Of a stretch of DNA of 64,000 nt, positions 33,547 through 40,391 are shown in pieces. Both the position numbers and the translations under genes were made by a program. The stretch's first letter is position 1; every line of letters starts with the position of its first letter. Source of the DNA: Roseateles sp049532965 (GTDB lineage Bacteria > Pseudomonadota > Gammaproteobacteria > Burkholderiales > Burkholderiaceae_C); NCBI RefSeq assembly GCF_049532965.1, contig NZ_CP186694.1:1612001-1676000 (forward strand), in the 5' to 3' direction. The notes under the pieces were generated by a model. The model ran no database searches. It worked only from the letters and a program-made list of their open reading frames with translations, and had not been told where the DNA came from.

Positions 33547-36123
33547 ATGGAAGTCTTAGCAGCGCAGCGCGAAACAAGGCCGGAGCCGCACGCCCACCTC
33601 GTGCGCTTCTACGACCGCGACGATGAACTCCTCGACGAGGTCACGGAGTTCCTCGATGCCGCGCTGCGTGCGGACGGCGTGGCGATCGCGATCGCGACCG
33701 CCACGCACTGCGCGGAACTTCGGCGGCGGTTGAGCGGTTTCGGCGTCGTCCACCCCGGCTCGGGGCCGTGGTCCATCGGCCAGGTGGTGCTGCTCGATGC
33801 CGAGCAGACGCTTTCGATGTTCATGGCCGAGGACCAGCCCGACGCCGCGCGTTTCGAGGCGACCATCGGGCCGATCCTCGAGCAGGCGCCGCCGGGCAAG
33901 CCGCTCCACGCCTTCGGCGAGATGGTCGCGGTGCTGTGCCAGCGCGGCAATTACGCGGGGGCGCTGGCGCTGGAAGCGCTGTGGAACGAGCTGCTGCGCA
34001 CTTACAGCTTCTCGCTGTTCTGCGGCTATCCGTGGAGCCTCTTCGGCTCCAAGACCCATGCGCAGGCCTTCCAGCATGTCTGCAGCGCGCACACGCGCGT
34101 CGTCGAGGCCATCGACGCCGACCAGGGTCACACCACCGCGCAGTTGCGGCAGCAGTTGCTCGCGCTTCAAAGCGAGGTCGAGCATCGGGAGCGGTCCATT
34201 CACACGCTGCGCACGCGCGAGCGGGAGCTGGTGGAGTTCCTCGAGAATGCGGTCGAGGGCATTCACAAGGTCGGGGCCGACGGCACCATCCTGTATGCGA
34301 ATCGGGCGGAGTTGGCCATGCTGGGCTACACGTGGGACGAGTACGTCGGCCGCCATATCGCGGACTTCCACGTCGACAAGGCGCTCATCGGGAACATCCT
34401 GGACCGGCTGGGCAGCGGCCAGATCCTGAATGACGAGCCGGCGCTGCTCCGGTGCAAGGACGGTTCGCACAAGGCCGTGCTGATCTGCTCCAACGGCTGC
34501 TTCGAGAACGGCGAGTTCCGATACACCCGATGCTTCACGCGCGACGCTTCTGACCGGATGGCGCGCGAGAAGGCGCTGCAGCAGCGCAACAGCGTCGTGA
34601 TGCAGGCACCGATCGGTGCGGTGCTGCTGTCGGGCGAAGAGCTGCGCTTCGAGTTGGCGAACGACGCGTACTGCCGCATGGTGGGCTGTAGCGACATCGC
34701 GGGGAAGACCTTCAGGGAAGTCTTTCCGAAGCTGGCGGGCGGAGAGGCCGAGCGCCTGCTGATGCAGTCCATGCGCAGCGGCCAGGCCGCCTCGCGCAGC
34801 GACTACCGAATCCGCGTCGATCGCGAGGACGGAGCTGAGGATCGCTTCCTCCAGTTCAACGTGCAGCCGGTGACGGGTGCCGCCGACCTCACGCCGATGC
34901 TGATGATCGTGGCGGTGGACGTGACCGACCACGTGCGCGCGCGGCAGGCGCTGGAGCGTTCCGGCGCGGAGCGGGAGCGGCTGCTCGAGAGCGTGCGCGA
35001 GGCCAATCGCGCCAAGGACGAGTTCCTGGCGATGCTGGGCCACGAGTTGCGCAACCCGCTGGCGTCCATCGTGAACGCGCTGCAGTTGATGCGGCTGCGC
35101 GGTGGGGCCGACACGTCGAGGGAGCAAGGCATCATCCAGCGCCAGGTCGACCATCTGGTGCGGATGATCGATGACCTGCTCGACGTGAGCCGCATCACGC
35201 GCGGGAATGTCGTGCTCAAGCGGGAAGTGGTGGACCTGTCGCAGGTGCTCGCGAACGCGGTCGAGCAAGTGAGCGTGCTGATCGAGCAGCGTCAGCATCG
35301 CCTTCACCTCGACATTGAGCGGGGGCTGTACTGCGATTGCGATCCGGTGCGAATCGCCCAGGTGGTGGCCAACCTGCTGGCGAATGCGGCGCGCTACACC
35401 CCGGAGGGGGGCGAGATCACGCTGACGAGCGGGCTGGATGCACAGGCGGGGCGGATCGTCGTGCGGGTCAGCGACAACGGCTGCGGCATGCCGCCGGAAG
35501 TGCTGCCCAACGTGTATGAGTTGTTCTTCCAGGGCCCGCGCGAGATCGACCGCGCGCAAGGGGGTCTGGGCATCGGATTGGCGGTGGTGCGCAGCCTGGT
35601 GCAGGCGCATGGCGGAAGCATCGAGGCGTTCAGCGCGGGCGTGGGACAGGGCAGCGAGTTCGTTGTCAGGTTGCCGGCGGCGCGCGGTCACGATGACGCG
35701 CAGACGAAGGCGCGCGCCGGATTGAGCGACCGGGCACCGGTCGCCAGGCACGTCGTGCTGGTGGACGACAACAAGGACGCGGTCGACACGATGGCGGAAC
35801 TGCTGCGGGCGCGTGGGCATGCGGTCGACGTCTTCCATGATCCTGTGGAGGCGTTGCGATCGATCGTCGACAAACCGCCTCATGTCGCGGTGCTGGACAT
35901 CGGGCTGCCGGGGATGAGCGGGCACGACCTCGGCGCGGAGATCCGCGCGGCCTGCGGCGCGGCTTGCCGCCTGATCGCGCTGACGGGCTACGGGCAGGAA
36001 TCGGACAGCGAGAAGAGCCGGGCCGCGGGCTTCGATGCCCACCTGATCAAGCCGGTGGAGGTCGATCGGCTGGTGCGGCTCATCGAGGCGCAGGAAGACT
36101 CGGCGACGAGCGGTTCGGCCTGA
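33547..36123 (+). CDS. Hybrid histidine kinase with N-terminal MEDS domain and two PAS domains
   Basis: An 858-residue cytoplasmic kinase. Residues about 15-180 form a MEDS domain (HAHLVRFYDRDDELLDEVTEFL, then FGEMVAVLCQRGNYAGALALE and FSLFCGYPWSLF), followed by a coiled coil (about 195-225), PAS1 (about 228-345), PAS2 (about 355-470), HisKA with MLGHELRNPLASIV (His near 500), HATPase (NLLANAARYTPEGG, DNGCGMPPEV) and a receiver (about 735-850; DDNKDAVDTM, AVLDIGLPGMSG). AGGGAG lies upstream of the ATG and CATAAT at 33515 is a candidate -10. It is a fused version of the split MEDS/kinase pair at 7634-9909. Confidence 0.93.
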   Translation: MEVLAAQRETRPEPHAHLVRFYDRDDELLDEVTEFLDAALRADGVAIAIATATHCAELRRRLSGFGVVHPGSGPWSIGQVVLLDAEQTLSMFMAEDQPDAARFEATIGPILEQAPPGKPLHAFGEMVAVLCQRGNYAGALALEALWNELLRTYSFSLFCGYPWSLFGSKTHAQAFQHVCSAHTRVVEAIDADQGHTTAQLRQQLLALQSEVEHRERSIHTLRTRERELVEFLENAVEGIHKVGADGTILYANRAELAMLGYTWDEYVGRHIADFHVDKALIGNILDRLGSGQILNDEPALLRCKDGSHKAVLICSNGCFENGEFRYTRCFTRDASDRMAREKALQQRNSVVMQAPIGAVLLSGEELRFELANDAYCRMVGCSDIAGKTFREVFPKLAGGEAERLLMQSMRSGQAASRSDYRIRVDREDGAEDRFLQFNVQPVTGAADLTPMLMIVAVDVTDHVRARQALERSGAERERLLESVREANRAKDEFLAMLGHELRNPLASIVNALQLMRLRGGADTSREQGIIQRQVDHLVRMIDDLLDVSRITRGNVVLKREVVDLSQVLANAVEQVSVLIEQRQHRLHLDIERGLYCDCDPVRIAQVVANLLANAARYTPEGGEITLTSGLDAQAGRIVVRVSDNGCGMPPEVLPNVYELFFQGPREIDRAQGGLGIGLAVVRSLVQAHGGSIEAFSAGVGQGSEFVVRLPAARGHDDAQTKARAGLSDRAPVARHVVLVDDNKDAVDTMAELLRARGHAVDVFHDPVEALRSIVDKPPHVAVLDIGLPGMSGHDLGAEIRAACGAACRLIALTGYGQESDSEKSRAAGFDAHLIKPVEVDRLVRLIEAQEDSATSGSA

Positions 36124-36138
36124 CGCGAGGCGAAACTC

Positions 36139-36160
36139 GATGCATCGCTTGTGATGCATC
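36139..36160. repeat. Doubled palindrome GATGCATC after the kinase gene
   Basis: GATGCATC occurs twice, separated by GCTTGT. Each copy is itself palindromic and together they can form an eight-pair hairpin, 16 bases after the kinase stop. It may act as a terminator, or be an operator or insertion scar at the left edge of the accessory island. Confidence 0.35.
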
Positions 36161-36216
36161 AAGCTGGTCGTCGAGCTGTTGGCGTTCTTCGGCTTGCCAG
36201 CGCGATCTCCCGTGCG

Positions 36217-36687
36217 TCAGTCGGATCGACGTCTGGGATCGCGCTCCACGGGCACAGGAAGGTCATCTCCTTTCACAGAACGAAACCCGGCTTGAAGGTC
36301 CTGATAGTCCGGACATGCTTCGGCTGTCCCGCTAATGAGGCGCTCCCCTTGGTACTTGCAGACGTCCTTCCCATTGATGGCCTCGCGATTGGTCGCCTCG
36401 TACTTGACCAACTTTCCAGACTCGAACGACAGCACGAAGAGCGGATGGCCCTTTTCATCCCACATCGTCTGGTAGCCGGTGTACGTCTTTCCTATGGACT
36501 TCGGGTGAAAGAAGAGGAACTGGCCATGATTCATGGTCGCTGCGGCTTCAAGCGGCGGAGCCTTCGGTATGCAACCTTGCGCTTCTGAGGAGACGCAAGC
36601 CGCCTGAAGCAGGCCGCCAGCAAAGATCGCCAGCACCAGGCAGGATTTCATTTGCAGGTACATAGCTTTGCGCTCAAACCGTTTCAT
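36217..36687 (-). CDS. Exported hypothetical lipoprotein, island gene
   Basis: A 156-residue protein with a signal sequence and probable lipobox (SCLVLAIFAGGLLQAAC, Cys near 31). The mature part has KSIGKTYTGYQTMWDEKGHPL and LVSFESGKLVKYEATN-type segments with a beta-rich look. The gene is visibly less GC-rich than the kinase before it. I recognise no family. It is one of a series of minus-strand genes lying downstream of the Rhs protein, the position where immunity or orphan cassettes occur. The ATG at 36687 is chosen for its AAGG upstream; ATGs at 36663 and 36651 are possible. Confidence 0.6.
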   Translation of the reverse strand: MKRFERKAMYLQMKSCLVLAIFAGGLLQAACVSSEAQGCIPKAPPLEAAATMNHGQFLFFHPKSIGKTYTGYQTMWDEKGHPLFVLSFESGKLVKYEATNREAINGKDVCKYQGERLISGTAEACPDYQDLQAGFRSVKGDDLPVPVERDPRRRSD

Positions 36688-36758
36688 CGCCTTGGCCTTT
36701 GCGGGAGCAATGGTGCCCGAGCTGCATGTAAAACGCCTAAATCAAACAAGCTGTCGTG

Positions 36759-37283
36759 CTATGGCCCGCTGGTCGCTCCGGCCTTCATGAGTTCGCCTAG
36801 CTTTCGCAGCCCTTCACGATGTTCACCGCTTGCAGGAAACAATCGCGAAAGAACCTGCGCTCCCGAAAAGGCAATGTCTCGTAGAGGCTCGCCGCCTGCA
36901 ATCCACATGCTCGAGAAGAGGGGCAACGCAACGTTGCCTGGGAATTTGCGTGCGATTAGGTCGCCCACAGAAATTCGCAACATTGGATGAGTGAACTGAT
37001 CACCATGACCAAGAAACAAGTCCTTCAAGCATTCCTTCTGCTGGGGTGACAGCTTTCCAAAATCATTGAAGAGTCCAGTGATGAATTCATCGACGCCGGG
37101 AGCAGCACAAAGCAACGGATTAGAGAGCACATCCGTGTATAGAGCAAATATCTCTTCCGGAAGACGCTCGCACTCTAGAGACGCGAATTCCAGGGAGCGA
37201 GCAATATCTACGAGCTCATTCCTACGGGGCACGTTGGACGCCGCTTTCAAGCGATACCGTAGATTCGCAACTTTAGGATTCAT
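36759..37283 (-). CDS. Hypothetical cytosolic protein, island gene
   Basis: A 174-residue, probably helical and cytosolic protein (LVDIARSLEFASLECERLPEEI, LSPQQKECLKDLFLGHGD, LFSSMWIAGGEPLRDIAFSG). There is no signal peptide or membrane segment and no family is recognised. Base composition is lower in GC than the core genes around the island. It lies between the Rhs-linked membrane gene and the lipoprotein gene on the same strand. A stranded immunity gene is one idea, without direct evidence. Confidence 0.55.
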   Translation of the reverse strand: MNPKVANLRYRLKAASNVPRRNELVDIARSLEFASLECERLPEEIFALYTDVLSNPLLCAAPGVDEFITGLFNDFGKLSPQQKECLKDLFLGHGDQFTHPMLRISVGDLIARKFPGNVALPLFSSMWIAGGEPLRDIAFSGAQVLSRLFPASGEHREGLRKLGELMKAGATSGP

Positions 37284-37610
37284 GGGGCGGCCACATTTGC
37301 GGGAATAGTCGCGCGAACTGCTGCCGTACCACTGGACGTCGGCTGCCTGACCGACTTCAGCGTTCGGCGCAAGATGGGTCGGTCGGACGGATACGCCTGC
37401 CCGGGCTGCCCGCTGTCCTCACGGCGGCGGCTCTAAGCCCATCCCCCGCCATCCCCAGGAAGGGAGCGAGTCGCCCTCTGCCGTCACCGGGGCCTGCCAC
37501 TTCGGCAAGCCCCGCCGAACGGCGAGCGTCGGGTGTTGCGCCGCCGCGTCAAGGCCGAGCCCTTCGGGTGGCTTGGCGGCCAGCCTGGGCCCGGCTGCAC
37601 AATCACGGCT
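37284..37610. other. Non-coding gap in the Rhs island
   Basis: About 325 bases, GC-rich in the middle (37420-37600). No frame has a credible start and domain, and I see no repeat, transposase fragment or RNA gene. It may be decayed Rhs-tip or cassette DNA. Confidence 0.35.
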
Positions 37611-38015
37611 TCACTCAGTGGGCGGCTTTGCGGACCACTTCAGAGCAAGTCTGAAGATGGCTGCGCAAACCACAGCTACAGGGATATACAAGGCCAGGTT
37701 TTCAACATTGAACCCTTTGACGCCTTGAAGCATCAATTCAACGGCAAACGCCGCAGCCACGGCAAGTGGAACCCATACCCACCACTGGACAAGCCTAATC
37801 CGTGCCAAGAGCAAGAAGACCGGCAGCCCGACAAGCAAGTTCAACAGCACGCCATAGGGTAGGTAAATAAAGAACGACGCCAGAGTTTTATAAAGCGAGC
37901 GCTCTTCTACAAGCGGGCTGACGATGGCTACCGCAAGGGATGCAAAGCATCCCGCGATGATTGCTGCAGCGATGCCAGAAGGCACAAGACCATAGCTTAC
38001 TTTTGGCAAGCGCAT
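37611..38015 (-). CDS. Four-helix membrane protein overlapping the Rhs tip; candidate immunity protein
   Basis: A 134-residue protein with four membrane segments (about 10-35, 45-70, 75-95 and 105-125; for example FFIYLPYGVLLNLLVGLPVF). The start is taken as ATG 38015, which overlaps the last 19 bases of the Rhs gene; a start at 38048 would lengthen the overlap. Immediate overlap with the variable end of a polymorphic-toxin-like protein is the usual place for an immunity gene, and membrane immunity proteins are known for tips that act on membranes. The function is therefore inferred from position only. Confidence 0.6.
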   Translation of the reverse strand: MRLPKVSYGLVPSGIAAAIIAGCFASLAVAIVSPLVEERSLYKTLASFFIYLPYGVLLNLLVGLPVFLLLARIRLVQWWVWVPLAVAAAFAVELMLQGVKGFNVENLALYIPVAVVCAAIFRLALKWSAKPPTE

Positions 38016-40387
38016 TTTTTGATAATTTCTTCCATCTGACCGCCCCACAGCAGCTCATTCGCTGCATATTGAACTGCACGACTCAGCACCCCAACCGCGT
38101 TGGGAGATTGTTTTACTGCCGTTCCTTCACCCCAAGTGTGAACCTTATTTCCAACTACGCCGCGCGCAACGTATCCGTCAGCAAACACACCATTGTCGAA
38201 GGTGATATTTACAATTAGACGGTCACCAGTCCGAGTATCTTTAGTGACGTAAGAAATGACGGGATTATCTAGCGGACCCACCTTGGCGATATTCACTGTG
38301 CCATTGGTGCTGGCACCATTGGATTTTCCAGGAGTCGCATTCTTACGAAGCTCAGCCATCACACATCGCGCATCAGCACCACCCAAATCTCGCGTCACAT
38401 CATATTTGTGATAGAAGAAATTCCCGTCGTCTATACGCGCAGGGAAATCCGGAGGTCTCGGAACCTCGAATGCTGGGCCGCCGGGGTATTCGCAATAAGT
38501 TCGATTGCCCACGCTTGTACATGCCAAGCCCGCCGGGTCGATGTTGCTCAGTGGGTTGCCACCCACGTATGCGTAGGTGTTGATGCCCCCAGCAAGTCCG
38601 ATGGGGTCAGATTGCGCGTAGCGCCCGCTCGTCCCGTCGTAATCCCGGAAGTAGTTGTAGCTCAGCCCCGACTCCTTGTCGAAGTACTGGCCGGGGAAGC
38701 GCAGGTTGAGGGTCACGGGTGCGAGGCCGGCTGGCGTCTCCTCGGGCGCCGTCGTGCCGAACGGCTCGCTGATCCAGCGCCAGCGCGTGGCGTTGTTCTT
38801 GTCCACCACCACGCGCGGCGCGTTGAGGTGGTCCGAGTACACGTAGAGCACCTCTGGCTCCGCCGCCGCGCCGTTGAGCACGGCTACGGGGATGTCGCCC
38901 AGCCACACGAACTCTTGCGATGGCGCCGTCCCGGCGTACTGGCCGAGCAACTGCCCGCTCTGGTCGTAGACGAAATGCGTGTTCTGGGAGCCGTTGTTCT
39001 TGCGGATCCGCTGCCCGCCGGCGTCGTAGCTGTAGTACCAGTTCACCCCCGCCTTCGTGAGCGAGTTGATCCGGTTGTCCAGCCGATACGTCGTCGTGTA
39101 GCCCAGGCCCGTGTCGGTCAGCGTGTTGCCCGCGGCGTCGTAGCTGAAGCTGCGCGTCGGGTTGCTGATGCTGCTGAGCCGGTTGCTCGTGGCCTCGGTC
39201 GTGTAGCTCCGTGCCGTGCCGTTGAGCGTCACACCGGTGCGGTTGCCATTGGCGTCGTAGCCGATCGTCCAGGAGGCCGATGGCGTGACGATGCTCGTCA
39301 ACCGGCTCACCTCGTCGTAGCCGAAGCTCTGGTTCAGCGCCGAGGCCGCCGCGGTGGCCTGACCCGTGGTTGCGTCCAGGTGCGTATAGCTGGCGATGCG
39401 GTCGGCTGCGTCATACGTGATGTCGCGCACCACGCTGCCCAGCGAGTAGCGCACCAACCGGCCATAGAGATCGGAGATGCGCTCAACCGGCTGGGGACCT
39501 GAGGCGGTCTGGATCTGCCAGCTGCGAACGCCGCCGAAAGGCTCCCACTGGATGTCGGTGATCAGCGGCTGCGCGGTGCTGGACGCGTCCTTGGCAACGC
39601 TCATGCTCACTGGCAGTCCGTTGGCGTACTGGATCGTCACCACGCGGCCCGAGGGATACGTGATGCGATTGACTCGGCCGGCATCGTTGTAGCCGTAGCG
39701 CGTGGTCTGCACCACCGTGCCAACGGTCTGGATCACCGTGATCACCAGGCCTCTGGCGTCGTAGCCGTACTTGGTGTTGCCCGCTGTACCCGTGGCGGTC
39801 GTGAGCCGGCCAATGCCGTAGCCGAAGTCGCCACCGGACTGGTCGTAGGTCCACGAGTAGTTGACCGAGCTCTGACCGCTCTTGGAGTAGACCGCCGACG
39901 TCACCCGGTTGAGGTCGTCGTAGACATAGGTCGCGAGCACGCCGCGGCTGTCGGTGCGCGTGAGCAGATTGCCGTTCGGATCGAAGGTGCTGTTGGCGGT
40001 GCCGGTGTCGGGGCTCGAGAGCTGGGTCAGGTCGCCCAGCCCGTTGCGCTGGTACGAGGTCACCAGCTTGCGAGGATCGGTGACCTGCTTGAGTTGATCG
40101 AGCCCGTCGTAGCCCAGCGTCGTCACGCCATTGCGGGCGTCGGTGTTGGTCTTCACGCGGTCCAGCGCGTCGTACGCGTTGCTCGTCGTGAAGCCAAAGC
40201 CGCTCACGCCCTTGCCCTTGATGACCTTCGTGAGGTTGCCCTTGGCGTCGTACTCGTAGTTGGTGACGGGTGCTGGCGACACCGGCGGAGGCGGCAGCGT
40301 GGCCGCATGCGCCGTCATGCCGATCAGCGCGGCCATTGCAGCCGCGAGCGCGCTCCGGCACTTGAAGTGCCCATGGTTCTTCTTCAT
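37997..40387 (-). CDS. Exported Rhs/YD-repeat protein with RHS core and variable C-terminal tip
   Basis: A 796-residue protein; ATG 40387 has GGGAGGGAG upstream. A signal peptide (AAAMAALIGMTAHA) is followed by YD repeats (YEYDAKGNLTKV, GYDGLDQLKQV, YVYDDLNRVTS and more), then the RHS core (VLYVYSDHLNAPRVVVD, LSYNYFRDYDGTSGRYAQSDP, GLAGGINTYAYVGGNPL). After DPAGL about 150 residues form an uncharacterised tip with Cys-containing ends. The tip DNA (about 37997-38460) is AT-richer than the repeat region, typical of exchangeable toxin cassettes. The shell of such proteins encloses the tip. It begins four bases after the upstream YD-repeat gene. Confidence 0.9.
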   Translation of the reverse strand: MKKNHGHFKCRSALAAAMAALIGMTAHAATLPPPPVSPAPVTNYEYDAKGNLTKVIKGKGVSGFGFTTSNAYDALDRVKTNTDARNGVTTLGYDGLDQLKQVTDPRKLVTSYQRNGLGDLTQLSSPDTGTANSTFDPNGNLLTRTDSRGVLATYVYDDLNRVTSAVYSKSGQSSVNYSWTYDQSGGDFGYGIGRLTTATGTAGNTKYGYDARGLVITVIQTVGTVVQTTRYGYNDAGRVNRITYPSGRVVTIQYANGLPVSMSVAKDASSTAQPLITDIQWEPFGGVRSWQIQTASGPQPVERISDLYGRLVRYSLGSVVRDITYDAADRIASYTHLDATTGQATAAASALNQSFGYDEVSRLTSIVTPSASWTIGYDANGNRTGVTLNGTARSYTTEATSNRLSSISNPTRSFSYDAAGNTLTDTGLGYTTTYRLDNRINSLTKAGVNWYYSYDAGGQRIRKNNGSQNTHFVYDQSGQLLGQYAGTAPSQEFVWLGDIPVAVLNGAAAEPEVLYVYSDHLNAPRVVVDKNNATRWRWISEPFGTTAPEETPAGLAPVTLNLRFPGQYFDKESGLSYNYFRDYDGTSGRYAQSDPIGLAGGINTYAYVGGNPLSNIDPAGLACTSVGNRTYCEYPGGPAFEVPRPPDFPARIDDGNFFYHKYDVTRDLGGADARCVMAELRKNATPGKSNGASTNGTVNIAKVGPLDNPVISYVTKDTRTGDRLIVNITFDNGVFADGYVARGVVGNKVHTWGEGTAVKQSPNAVGVLSRAVQYAANELLWGGQMEEIIKKCACQK

Positions 40388-40391
40388 TGAT

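Noticed and set aside
37284..37610. A further Rhs-tip remnant in the gap
   Set aside because: I could not find YD repeats, a DPxGL-like motif or any frame with similarity to the tip.
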